Shown here: positions 43,865 to 52,001 of the stretch, in pieces
Numbering within the stretch: the first letter of the stretch is position 1
Layout of the letters: the number at the start of each line of letters is the position of its first letter
Source of the DNA: Asticcacaulis solisilvae
GTDB lineage: Bacteria > Pseudomonadota > Alphaproteobacteria > Caulobacterales > Caulobacteraceae
Assembly: GCF_017875235.1 (NCBI RefSeq)
Contig: NZ_JAGGMI010000001.1
Span: 310,001 to 374,000 of the forward strand
DNA: 64,000 nt
Direction of reading: 5' to 3'
Made by a program: the position numbers and the translations under genes
The notes under the pieces: model-generated
Told to the model about the DNA's origin: nothing
The model's database searches: none
Seen by the model: only the letters and a program-made list of their open reading frames with translations

Positions 43865-44200
43865 TCATAAGCCGGGCTGGGGCTTGCCGGAACTATCGGC
43901 CGCGCCGCCGGGCTTGTTGGTGCCGTCATCCAAAGCTTCGGCGGGCTGTCCGTCCGGCCAGTCGGCGCTGGTCTTGCCGCCACCCGACAGGCCGGCGGCG
44001 ATCACCGCCTTGGTGGCGCGCAGGGCCTCGCCTTCGCTCAGGGGCTGGTCGCCGCGCGCCGGCCCCTGGACCGTCTTGTCATCGGTCCCCTCTTCGGGAA
44101 ATGGATCGGGCTGGTTCTGCGCCTGCTGGCGTTCGGCGTGTTCAGCGACGTCGACATCGGTATCGGTCGCGCGGGTCTCGGTTTTTGCGGCATCGGTCAT
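43865..44200 (-). CDS. Hydrophilic hypothetical protein
   Basis: 111 residues, rich in Asp, Glu, Gly, Pro and Gln with no hydrophobic core, so probably disordered (HAERQQAQNQPDPFPEEGTDDKTVQGPARGD; ALDDGTNKPGGAADSSGKPQPGL). The only helix-like stretch is LSEGEALRATKAVIAAGLSGGG. A strong AAGGAG six bases before the ATG supports translation. No family is recognised. It sits beside another small gene on the same strand. Confidence 0.6.
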   Translation of the reverse strand: MTDAAKTETRATDTDVDVAEHAERQQAQNQPDPFPEEGTDDKTVQGPARGDQPLSEGEALRATKAVIAAGLSGGGKTSADWPDGQPAEALDDGTNKPGGAADSSGKPQPGL

Positions 44201-44259
44201 GACGATCTCCTTTCCGGAAAACTGTACGCCCGCCCGGCATAAGGACGCGATATCAACCC

Positions 44260-45009
44260 TCAGGCCGGCACAAAGCCCTTGGTGGTCAGTTTCAGGTTGC
44301 GCAGGCCTATACCCATGTCGGCGCGGAAGCGGGCTTCGGCGGCGTCACCCAACTTCCGCAGGGTCGCCGTATCACCGCGCTTCATGGCATCGACATACGC
44401 GGCGTGCTGCAACAAGGTGTTCAGCATAAAGGTTTCGGCCAGTTCCTGCTTGCGGGCATCACTTAAGCCGCCATAGACCGCCATGATCGGCCTGACCTGG
44501 TCGCGGACCGCCAGGGTTTGGACCTTCGTGCTGTCGGTGCCATTGGCCATGGCCCAGTTCAACACCCAATAGCCGGCGAAGGCATCGGTTATATCGCCCG
44601 GCCTTAAACCGTCGTCAGCCATGATCGAAGCCCAGCTGGCGACCGCATCATTGCTTTTCAGAATAGAGTCGATCTGCGCGGCAGGCTCATGACCGGCGCG
44701 CTCGCGAATCTGAGCTACGAACTCCGCCTCGACCTTGCGGCTGATCTCGGGTGAACGCGCATAGGTCGTAGGCCCGCTGCTGCTGGCCTGAGGCGGCGCG
44801 GCCTTCGGCACAGGCACGGTGCGCTTCGAAGGCCCGTCCAGCGGCTGGCTGATGGCGGCCTCAATCCTTTGCCGGTTGAGAATGTCATTCATCACATAGT
44901 CGTGGGGAATGACGCTGTACATGTTGAGGTCCTGGGCCCTGGCCGTTCCGGTCAATGGCAGGCAGAGGGACAGGGCCAGACTGAGGATACGCAAGAACGA
45001 TCGGGGCAT
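44260..45009 (-). CDS. Secreted hypothetical protein (DUF6683-like)
   Basis: 249 residues with a signal peptide (about 1-25, ending ARA) and a mature part that starts with a Pro/Ser-rich linker (residues 50-80), then a helical domain (EISRKVEAEFVAQIRERAGHEPAAQIDSILKSNDAVASWASIMADDGLRPGDITDAFAGYWVLNWAMAN). The pattern recalls the DUF6683 family of secreted proteobacterial proteins; function unknown. ACAGGAG lies eight bases before the ATG. Confidence 0.8.
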   Translation of the reverse strand: MPRSFLRILSLALSLCLPLTGTARAQDLNMYSVIPHDYVMNDILNRQRIEAAISQPLDGPSKRTVPVPKAAPPQASSSGPTTYARSPEISRKVEAEFVAQIRERAGHEPAAQIDSILKSNDAVASWASIMADDGLRPGDITDAFAGYWVLNWAMANGTDSTKVQTLAVRDQVRPIMAVYGGLSDARKQELAETFMLNTLLQHAAYVDAMKRGDTATLRKLGDAAEARFRADMGIGLRNLKLTTKGFVPA

Positions 45010-45102
45010 GGCGGCTCTCCTGTCTTGGTAACCACCAACCCATAGCCCGCCCGCCTTGTCCGGCCAATTACCGCTTTTTTACTTCCGGCTCGCGATCGAG
45101 GC

Positions 45103-45149
45103 CAACATATGTAGAGTTTATCCATTGACTTAAAACTCTACATATGTTG
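45103..45149. promoter_or_regulatory. 17-bp perfect inverted repeat before padR
   Basis: Arms CAACATATGTAGAGTTT (45103-45119) and its exact complement AAACTCTACATATGTTG (45133-45149) flank a 13-base spacer. Each arm also contains the palindrome ACATATGT. The right arm ends ten bases before the padR start codon. A TTGACT -35-like box lies in the spacer. Likely the operator of the PadR protein and possibly of the divergent region. Confidence 0.75.
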
Positions 45150-45159
45150 ACATATACGC

Positions 45160-45465
45160 ATGCCCAGACGCCCGAACATATCGCCCCAGACCCGCACGGT
45201 CCTGGCCACCCTTTTCGCCCAGCCTCAGGCCTGGCGCCACGGCTATGACTTGTCAAAGGAAACCGGCCTGAAATCCGGCACGCTCTATCCGCTGCTTATC
45301 CGGCTGGCCGACCAGGGCCTGCTTGAGACGGAATGGCGCAAGCCGCTTCAGCCCGGAAAGCCGCCACGCCATGCCTATCGCCTGACCGCGCAAGGCCAGG
45401 CCCTGGCCGCCGAACGCGAAGCTGAAACGCTTGCACCCGCAGGCCTGCGCGAGGCCGAAGCATGA
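45160..45465 (+). CDS. PadR-family transcriptional regulator
   Basis: 101 residues, a single winged helix of the PadR type (SPQTRTVLATLFAQPQAWRHGYDLSKETGLKSGTLYPLLIRLADQGLLETEW..HAYRLTAQGQALAAE). The short form lacks the C-terminal dimerisation helix of classic PadR. Its last four bases overlap the start of a membrane-protein gene, so they form a two-gene operon. The large inverted repeat just upstream suggests it represses itself. Confidence 0.92.
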   Translation: MPRRPNISPQTRTVLATLFAQPQAWRHGYDLSKETGLKSGTLYPLLIRLADQGLLETEWRKPLQPGKPPRHAYRLTAQGQALAAEREAETLAPAGLREAEA

Positions 45466-46040
45466 GCCTCGCCGTTACCATCGCCCGATGGGCCGCCCGC
45501 ATCCTGCCCCCCCACCGCCGCGCCTGGGGCGAGGCCATGGCCGCCGAAGTCGCCGCCATCGATAACCCCCGGGACGCTATTCTCTTTGCCGCCGGCTGCC
45601 TGTGGGCCGCCCTGTCTGAAAGGATTACCTTCATGAAGGCTTTTGTATTTGCTGGCCGCCTTGGCGTTGGCCTCGTTACGGTGCTGTACGCTTTGGCATT
45701 CCTGTATTTCACAAGCAATGGCATGGGACGCGATAACCCGCCACTACACCTGCCCTTCCTCCTCGGCTGGCAAGTAAGCATGGGGCTAAGCCATCTGGCC
45801 GCGGCATGTTTTCTGGTGTTCTGGCGGCCCAGGCCATTCCTCTGGGCCTGCGCCGCCGCTGCGGTGCCGGCCCTGGCCCTGACGATATTCGGTCTTGCTG
45901 GAATGATAATGGGTAAATTGGCATCGGGGACCATAGTCATCTCATTCGCCTGGCCGTTCGTCCCCATCTCCATGCTGATGGGCGCGGCATGGCTGTTTGC
46001 GTGGCTGGAACAGGCGCCGAAAAAACCGGCAATCGCATAG
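45462..46040 (+). CDS. Membrane protein partnered with PadR
   Basis: 192 residues with an N-terminal amphipathic part (TIARWAARILPPHRRAWGEAMAAEVAAIDNPRDAILFAAGCLWAAL) and four likely membrane helices (from about 58 to 185). The start overlaps the padR stop (ATGA), so the two are translationally coupled; the membrane protein is probably the regulated target. No family assigned with confidence. The stop is followed by a palindromic repeat (46045-46112). Confidence 0.8.
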   Translation: MSLAVTIARWAARILPPHRRAWGEAMAAEVAAIDNPRDAILFAAGCLWAALSERITFMKAFVFAGRLGVGLVTVLYALAFLYFTSNGMGRDNPPLHLPFLLGWQVSMGLSHLAAACFLVFWRPRPFLWACAAAAVPALALTIFGLAGMIMGKLASGTIVISFAWPFVPISMLMGAAWLFAWLEQAPKKPAIA

Positions 46041-46044
46041 CTTT

Positions 46045-46112
46045 CACCTCTCCCCTCTTGAGGGGAGAGGACGAGAGGCGAGCTTTTTGCGAAGCCGATC
46101 GGGTGAGGGGCT
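46045..46112. repeat. GC-rich palindromic repeat (second family)
   Basis: CACCTCTCCCCTC..GAGGGGAGAGG stem followed by an ACGAGAGGCGAGC tail and GGGTGAGGGG, the same arrangement as 10205-10243. It fills most of the gap between the PadR operon and the ABC-F gene. Confidence 0.6.
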
Positions 46113-46147
46113 TCCATTCGTTACGTCCAAACGTTAAACCCCCGAGC

Positions 46148-47956
46148 ATGAGTTCCAAGCCCCCCCTGCTCGCCCTCAAAGACGTCCGCTTGATGGACGG
46201 CATGACGCCTTTGTTTGACGGTGTCGATATCGCGCTTGAACCGCGTGTCCGCGCCTGCCTGGTCGGCCGCAACGGCGCCGGCAAGTCGACCCTGATGCGC
46301 ATGCTGTCCGGCCTGATCGAGCCTGATTCAGGCGAACGCTACATGCAGCAAGGCATCCGCTTCGCGCACGTGCTGCAGGAACCGGAACCCAAGGGCGACA
46401 CCATCCTCGACTGGGCGTGCTCGGGCGGGGCGGAACACTATACGGCCGAATCCGAACTGTGGGCCTTCGGCATCGATCCGTCGGGCCCGACCACCTCGAT
46501 GTCAGGCGGTGAAAAGCGCCGCGCCGCCCTGGCCAAGGCATTCGCCGAAGATCCCGACCTGATCTTCCTCGACGAGCCGACCAACCACCTCGACATCTTC
46601 GCCATCGAGACGCTGGAAGACCGGCTTCGCGCGTTTCGTGGCGCCGCCCTGATCGTCAGCCACGACCGCACCTTCCTGGAGCGCGTGACCCAGCGCTGCT
46701 ACTGGCTGTATGAACGCCGCATCCTGCGCCGCGACGAAGGCTATAAAGGCTTCGACGAGTGGCAGGCCAAGATGGAGGCGGAGACCGCCGAGTCTTTACG
46801 CCGCCTGGAAAAGGCGATCGAGCGCGAAACCTATACCTTCTACCGCTCGATCACCGCCCAGCGCACCCGCAACGAAGGCCGCGCCGCACGCCTGGAAGCG
46901 ATGCGCCGCGACCATGCCGAACGCATGAAGCTGATGGACAAGCCGATGGAGATCGTCATCGACTCGGGCGCGACCTCCGGCAAGCTGGTGGCCGAACTGC
47001 GCGGCATCTCGAAATCGTTCGGCGACAAGACCCTGCTGAAGAACTTCTCGACGCGCATCATCCGCGGCGACCGGCTGGCCATTGTCGGCCCTAACGGCGC
47101 CGGCAAGTCGACCCTGGTCAAGCTGCTGATCGGCCAGATTCCGGCTGACTCGGGCGAAATCAAGCTCGGCACCAATCTCGACGTCGCCTATCTCGACCAG
47201 GGCCGCGACGCGCTCAAGGGCGACGAGACCCTGTGGGACGTGCTGGCCAATTCGGGTTCGGACTCGATCATGGTGCGTGGCCAGCCGCGCCACGTCGCCG
47301 CCTACGCCAAGGACTTCCTGTTCCGCGAAAAGCAGTTGCGCCAGCCGGTGAAGTCGCTGTCTGGCGGGGAGCGCAACCGCCTGCAGCTGGCGCGTGCCCT
47401 GGCGAAAGCGACCAATCTGCTGGTCCTCGACGAACCGACCAACGACCTCGACATGGACACGCTGGACCTGCTCGAGGACCTGCTGGCCGACTATGACGGC
47501 ACGCTGATCCTGGTCAGCCACGACCGCGACTTTATCGACCGGCTGGCGACTTCGACGCTTGCACTTAACGGCGACGGCAAGACGGCGGAAACGCCCGGCG
47601 GCTGGCAGGACTTCATCCGCCAGAACCCGGACTTCTTCGCCGAAATCTCACAGAAGGAAGCGCAGAAGATCAAGGCCGATGCGCCAAAGGCTGCGCCGGC
47701 CCCGGTCAAGTCCGCGCCAAAGAAGCTGAGCTACAAGGACCAGAAGCGCCTCGAAGACCTCAACCAGCTGATGCCGAAGTGGACGGTCGAGATCAAGAAG
47801 CTCGAGACGGTCCTGGATGACGCGACGCTCTACAGCCGCGATCCCAAGACCTTCGACGCCACCATGAAAAAGCTCGACCAGCTGCGGTCCGACCTGGAAA
47901 ACGGCGAGATGGAGTGGCTGGAACTGGAAGAAAAGCGCGAAAGCCTGGCGGGTTAA
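46148..47956 (+). CDS. ABC-F family ATPase (Uup type)
   Basis: Cytoplasmic, ribosome- or DNA-associated ATPase with two ABC domains and no membrane part, 602 residues. Walker A motifs GRNGAGKST and GPNGAGKST, signature motifs SGGEKRRAAL and SGGERNRLQL, Walker B with LIFLDEPTNHLD and LLVLDEPTNDLD. A linker between the domains and a C-terminal coiled coil (KKLSYKDQKRLEDLNQLMPKWTVEIKKLETVL..) mark the Uup subfamily. The start at 46148 (MSSKPPLLALKDVRL) is where family similarity begins; the frame to 45989 runs through a repeat. Confidence 0.95.
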   Translation: MSSKPPLLALKDVRLMDGMTPLFDGVDIALEPRVRACLVGRNGAGKSTLMRMLSGLIEPDSGERYMQQGIRFAHVLQEPEPKGDTILDWACSGGAEHYTAESELWAFGIDPSGPTTSMSGGEKRRAALAKAFAEDPDLIFLDEPTNHLDIFAIETLEDRLRAFRGAALIVSHDRTFLERVTQRCYWLYERRILRRDEGYKGFDEWQAKMEAETAESLRRLEKAIERETYTFYRSITAQRTRNEGRAARLEAMRRDHAERMKLMDKPMEIVIDSGATSGKLVAELRGISKSFGDKTLLKNFSTRIIRGDRLAIVGPNGAGKSTLVKLLIGQIPADSGEIKLGTNLDVAYLDQGRDALKGDETLWDVLANSGSDSIMVRGQPRHVAAYAKDFLFREKQLRQPVKSLSGGERNRLQLARALAKATNLLVLDEPTNDLDMDTLDLLEDLLADYDGTLILVSHDRDFIDRLATSTLALNGDGKTAETPGGWQDFIRQNPDFFAEISQKEAQKIKADAPKAAPAPVKSAPKKLSYKDQKRLEDLNQLMPKWTVEIKKLETVLDDATLYSRDPKTFDATMKKLDQLRSDLENGEMEWLELEEKRESLAG

Positions 47957-48016
47957 AGCAAAGGTAAGGCCGCACCACACGGCGTGCCTGTGGAGGAATC
48001 CGCTGTTCTTTCAGCA

Positions 48017-48031
48017 TTAGCGCTCTATTAA
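48017..48031. promoter_or_regulatory. Near-consensus CtrA-like site
   Basis: TTAG-CGCTCTA-TTAA has the 7-base spacer of CtrA sites with one base off the TTAA half-site. It lies about 50 bases before the secreted Pro-rich protein gene. Confidence 0.25.
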
Positions 48032-48081
48032 GCGGCGTAAAGTATGCTCACGGCGTTGCAACTCTTCGCGTCCGGGTCAGA

Positions 48082-49125
48082 ATGCCAGCGCCTACGTTCC
48101 GTTATACCTGTTACGCCGTCCTGGCCGTAACCGTCGTCCTGCCCGCCTGCGCGCTGGCGGACAGCGCCGGAACCTACCTGACCTGGCAGAACAAGACCGC
48201 GCCCGCCTCCGAGCCGCAGGGCGACGATACCCCTGCGGCCATGGCCTATCCGGCTCCTCCCTCCCCCTACGGCCAGGTCGGCGATCCCTTCCGCCGCAAC
48301 CTGAACTGGCCGGCGAAAAAGGCGCCGCAGGCCCTGCCGCAACCGGCGCCACAGCCCCCGGCCACCAAGCCTCAGGCGACCAGCGAAGGCCCGCGCCCCT
48401 ATCAGCCCACCCATGCGCAAACCGCGCCGGCTCAACCGGTTCAAGCCGTCGCGTCGCGTCCTGAAACACCGAGATCCGTTACGGTCCAGCCCCTGCCCGC
48501 CGCACCGGCGCCACAGACAGCGATCGTCGACCCCACGCCTCCGCCGCCGCCGATCCTGTCCGTCGCCAAGCCGGCTGCGCCCCCGCGCCCGCCTGAAGCC
48601 CACACGGCATCGGTCAGCACGCCAACGCCTCTGACGGCCGCCAAGCCCGTCACCGTCGCTCCGCAGGCGGTCGCCGCCGCGTCCAAGCCCCAGAGCCAAA
48701 GCCAAAACCAGACACCGCCCCAGCCGGCCCCTGCGCAGGATAACGGCTACCAGGTCCCGGCCACCAGCAAGTACGCCGCCCAGATCAAGGCCGCCCGCGC
48801 TGCCCAGGCCCGTGATCTGGCGCGTCAGAAAGCGGAAGACGATGCCACCGCGCCGGAGCCGTCCGAACAGCTGGCCGTCCACGAGACCGACCACGTCTTC
48901 ATCCCGGGCGAGACCTACAAGGACGAAGGCGATGCACCGCGTTTGTACAGCCTGCACCGCATGTACGGCCTGCAGCCCGACCCGATCACCGTCTCCCCCG
49001 AAAGCAACGGCACCATCCTGGATGGCGCCGACCTGCACGCCGACGAAGCCGCGCCGAAAACACCCGCCAAGGACACTGCCAAGGAAAACGGCAAGGCCCC
49101 CAAGGCGAAGTCCGAAGGAAAGTAA
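48082..49125 (+). CDS. Secreted Pro/Ala-rich hypothetical protein
   Basis: 347 residues: signal peptide (1-26, ending ALA), then about 190 residues dominated by Pro, Ala, Gln and Thr with no fold, followed by a less biased C-terminal region (HVFIPGETYKDEGDAPRLYSLHRMYGLQPDPITVSPESNGTILDGADLHADE) and a Lys-rich tail. The disordered part suggests a periplasm-spanning or surface linker. Its stop directly abuts the start of the DUF2336 gene (TAAATG), which implies coupled translation. No family known to me. Confidence 0.75.
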   Translation: MPAPTFRYTCYAVLAVTVVLPACALADSAGTYLTWQNKTAPASEPQGDDTPAAMAYPAPPSPYGQVGDPFRRNLNWPAKKAPQALPQPAPQPPATKPQATSEGPRPYQPTHAQTAPAQPVQAVASRPETPRSVTVQPLPAAPAPQTAIVDPTPPPPPILSVAKPAAPPRPPEAHTASVSTPTPLTAAKPVTVAPQAVAAASKPQSQSQNQTPPQPAPAQDNGYQVPATSKYAAQIKAARAAQARDLARQKAEDDATAPEPSEQLAVHETDHVFIPGETYKDEGDAPRLYSLHRMYGLQPDPITVSPESNGTILDGADLHADEAAPKTPAKDTAKENGKAPKAKSEGK

Positions 49126-50208
49126 ATGTCGTCCCTTCTCAGCCTCATCGAGCTTGCCAAGGAGCCGTCCAGCGCGAAGCGCCGTGAACTGCTGCGTCAG
49201 GTGACCAGCATCTTCATGGCGCATCCGGAGGAGATCGAAGGCCCGGAAATGGCGCTCTATGACCAGGTCATGAGCCAGCTGTCGGCCGAGATGGAAATCA
49301 TGGTCCGGGCCGAAATCGCCAATACCCTGGCGTCGGCGAAGGTCGCGCCGCTGGGCCTCCTGCGCCGTCTGGCCACCGACGATATCGACGTCGCCGAACC
49401 GATTCTCACGCGTTCCAAGGCCCTGTCGGAAAGCGACCTACTGCACGTCGTCCAGACCAAGGGCCAGGAACACATGCGCGCTGTGTCGCGCCGCGACGAA
49501 GTGCCGGAAAGCGTCTCGGGCGTCATCGTGACCCGGGGCGACGACGACACCCTGCATACCCTGCTCAGCAACGACGGCGCGCGCCTGTCGCGGGCCTCGA
49601 ACGAGGAAGCCGTCCAGCGCGCCCAGGCCAATCCGGCCCTGCACGAGGTCGTCGTCAACCGCAAGGATCTTCCGGCGGACCTGATGAACGACATGTATTT
49701 CGTCGTCGAACAGCGCCTGCGCGAACGCATCATCGCCGAAAACGCCAAGCTCGATCCGTCGATGGTCGAAAAGGCCATTTCGAAAAGCCGCGATAAGGTC
49801 GCCGTCGCCTATGGCAGCTTCCCGGAAGATTATGAGCGCATCAATGCCGATGTGACGGTGCTGCGCCAGAACCAGCGCCTGACGCCACAGCTTCTGGCCA
49901 AGTATATGCGCGATCCCAACCCGACCTATTTCCTGTGCGCCCTGTCGCAGATGGCGGACATCGACTTCCTGACCGCCAGGCACCTGGTCGAAAAGAAGGA
50001 GATCGACGCGCTCGCCATAGCGTGCAAGGCGGCGGGCCTCGACAAGGCCCTGTTCCTGACCTACGCCATGATCATGCTGTCGGATCAGCAGAATGCCATG
50101 GGCAAGGCGGCCGAATACGGCCAGCTCTACATGCAGCTGCCGCTGGACACGGCACAGCGCACCATCCGTTTCTGGCGCATGCGCCGCGCCGAAGGCCACG
50201 CGGCGTAA
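49126..50208 (+). CDS. DUF2336 domain protein
   Basis: 360 residues, cytoplasmic, all-helical with HEAT-like repeats (LRRLATDDIDVAEPILTRSKALSESDLLHVVQTKGQEHMRAVSRRDEVPESVSGVIVTRGDDDTLHTLLSNDGARLS), the pattern of DUF2336, which is widespread in alphaproteobacteria and of unknown function. It starts at the base after the stop of the secreted Pro-rich gene, so the two are made from one transcript. A paired repeat lies after the gene. Confidence 0.88.
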   Translation: MSSLLSLIELAKEPSSAKRRELLRQVTSIFMAHPEEIEGPEMALYDQVMSQLSAEMEIMVRAEIANTLASAKVAPLGLLRRLATDDIDVAEPILTRSKALSESDLLHVVQTKGQEHMRAVSRRDEVPESVSGVIVTRGDDDTLHTLLSNDGARLSRASNEEAVQRAQANPALHEVVVNRKDLPADLMNDMYFVVEQRLRERIIAENAKLDPSMVEKAISKSRDKVAVAYGSFPEDYERINADVTVLRQNQRLTPQLLAKYMRDPNPTYFLCALSQMADIDFLTARHLVEKKEIDALAIACKAAGLDKALFLTYAMIMLSDQQNAMGKAAEYGQLYMQLPLDTAQRTIRFWRMRRAEGHAA

Positions 50209-50229
50209 AAAGCTGAGCACTTAGCACTT

Positions 50230-50450
50230 CGCCCTCCCCATTTATGGGGAGGGGGGACCGCAGCTTGCTGCGGTGGGCGGGGCCAATTAGGGTTCGCCAT
50301 AACCCGTAGCTACAATGCAAGCTCTGTTAGAGGTCGCGCTCAAACGCCACGGTATCTCGTAGAACTCCGCAAGATAAAGTCTGTTTCATCTTTCAAAGGC
50401 CCCGCCCACCGCCTTCGGCGGTCCCCCCTCCCCATAAATGGGGAGGGCGA
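50230..50450. repeat. Paired inverted palindromic repeat after the DUF2336 gene
   Basis: Left copy 50230-50284 (CGCCCTCCCCATTTATGGGG stem, GACCGCAGC..GCTGCGGT stem, GGGCGGGGCC) and right copy 50398-50450 (its inverse, ending CCATAAATGGGGAGGGCGA) flank a 113-base core with no ORF. It occupies most of the 437-base gap between 50209 and 50645; nothing else is seen there besides the single repeat at 50520. Confidence 0.9.
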
Positions 50451-50519
50451 GGTGCTTTTTCGTATTCATGATTGCTCCGTTAATCTCCATAGCGATTTGA
50501 GACACGTTGGCACCTTCTT

Positions 50520-50578
50520 CGCCCTCCCCATTTATGAAGAGGAGGGACCATCTGCGGAACAGATGGAGGGCGGGGCCA
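50520..50578. repeat. Single, degenerate palindromic repeat
   Basis: CGCCCTCCCCATTTATGAAG (first stem decayed), then GACCATCTGC..GCAGATGG and GGGCGGGGCC. It is a one-sided copy of the family at 50230, upstream of the M28 peptidase gene. Confidence 0.8.
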
Positions 50579-50645
50579 ACTCCGCTTGACGCTTCGCGCC
50601 GCGTCCGACACAGTGTCGGCTGAAACCATTTCAGGACTCCCGACC

Positions 50646-51998
50646 TTGCGTTCTCCTTTTCTCTGCGCCGCCGCGCTGACGCTTGCCTTTGCCTCTCCCG
50701 CCCTTGCCGAGACTTGGACCGTCAAACGCGAGTGGGTCAGCGCCCACGAAAACTTCCTGGCGTCCGAAGCGCTCCAGGGCCGCGGCAGCGCCACCCGCGA
50801 CGAGGCCATCGCCGCCGCCTATATCGCCTCGCAGTTCGAAGGCTTCGGCCTGAAGCCCGCACCGGGCATGACCGGCTACCTGCAGACCGCCTGGGTTATC
50901 CAGCCGCGTCTCGAAGGCCCGGTCACGCTGTCCATCGGCGGCCAGGCGGTTGACGGCGTCCAGCTCCTGAGCTCATCCGGCAACAATATCTCCGGCAAGA
51001 TCAAGGTCTTCACAGGTGAAGACACCAAGACCATGTCGGCCGCCGACGTCATCATGGCGACACCGGGCGCGAAGACGCCCCTGCCGGGCCTGACACGCGC
51101 CGCGCGCGCCAAGGGTGCGAAGCTGATCATCCTGCGCGAAAGCGACGACACGAAAAAGTACTGGGAAGCCGGCGGCAAGACGACGGGCATGTCCGCCTAC
51201 CTGGAAAGCGACCCGCCCGCCAAACCCGGCATGGCCATCGCCATCCTGCCCGCCGCCACCTATGACCGGTTGGCCAGGGATGGGGCGGACACGGTCCTGA
51301 CCCTGCCCGAAATCATCAAGACGCGCAGCCAGACGACCAACGCCATTGGCTACCTTCAGGGATCCGACCTGTCGGCCGGCACCATCCTCTATACCGCGCA
51401 CCTGGACGCCCTTGGCGTCAAGGGCGACACTGTCGTTTACGGCGCCAATGACGACGCGTCGGGCACTACCGCCGTGCTTGAAATCGCCCGGGCCCTGGCA
51501 GCCGGCAAGCCACCGAGGCGCAGCGTCATGTTTGTGGCGTACGGCGCGGAAGAGCTGGGGTTGCTGGGCTCGCTTTACTTCGCCAAGAACCCGCCGGTGC
51601 CGCTCAAGGACATTATCGCCAATCTCGAATTCGAGATGATCGGTGCCCAGGACCCGAAACTGCCGGCCAATACGTTGATGATGACGGGTTTCGAACGGTC
51701 GGATTTCGGCGAGACGATGAAGGCGCAGGGCGCCCAGGTGACGGCCGACCCCTATCCGGAATATCGTTTCTTCGAGCGCTCCGACAACTATCAGCTGGCG
51801 CTGCAGGGCATTGTTGCCCATACGGTCTCAGGCTGGGCGACAACGCCGAATTACCACAGCCCGCAAGATACGGTCGCCAACCTGAATATCGATTTCATGA
51901 CCAGCGCCATCCAGTCGCTGATCGCCCCGGCGCGCTGGCTGGCCAACAGCGACTACGTTCCGCAATGGAAACCGGGCGGCAAGCCCGTTGCCAAATAA
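50646..51998 (+). CDS. M28-family zinc peptidase, secreted
   Basis: Exopeptidase-type metallohydrolase in the periplasm or outside, 450 residues. The signal peptide (RSPFLCAAALTLAFASPALA) puts the start at the TTG at 50646, with AGGA nine bases upstream; an earlier TTG at 50586 lies in a repeat. A PA-like insert region (GKIKVFTGEDTKTMSAADVIMATPG) precedes the catalytic core: HLDALGVKGD, GANDDASGTTAVLEIARAL, AYGAEELGLLGS (Glu-Glu), LEFEMIGAQD and NYHSPQDT carry the zinc ligands. It ends four bases before the convergent kinase gene. Confidence 0.9.
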   Translation: MRSPFLCAAALTLAFASPALAETWTVKREWVSAHENFLASEALQGRGSATRDEAIAAAYIASQFEGFGLKPAPGMTGYLQTAWVIQPRLEGPVTLSIGGQAVDGVQLLSSSGNNISGKIKVFTGEDTKTMSAADVIMATPGAKTPLPGLTRAARAKGAKLIILRESDDTKKYWEAGGKTTGMSAYLESDPPAKPGMAIAILPAATYDRLARDGADTVLTLPEIIKTRSQTTNAIGYLQGSDLSAGTILYTAHLDALGVKGDTVVYGANDDASGTTAVLEIARALAAGKPPRRSVMFVAYGAEELGLLGSLYFAKNPPVPLKDIIANLEFEMIGAQDPKLPANTLMMTGFERSDFGETMKAQGAQVTADPYPEYRFFERSDNYQLALQGIVAHTVSGWATTPNYHSPQDTVANLNIDFMTSAIQSLIAPARWLANSDYVPQWKPGGKPVAK

Positions 51999-52001
51999 GG
52001 A

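Noticed and set aside
28461-50578. CRISPR array
   Set aside because: The repeats are palindromic, inverted, unevenly spaced over 22 kb and not separated by uniform spacers; no cas gene is present.
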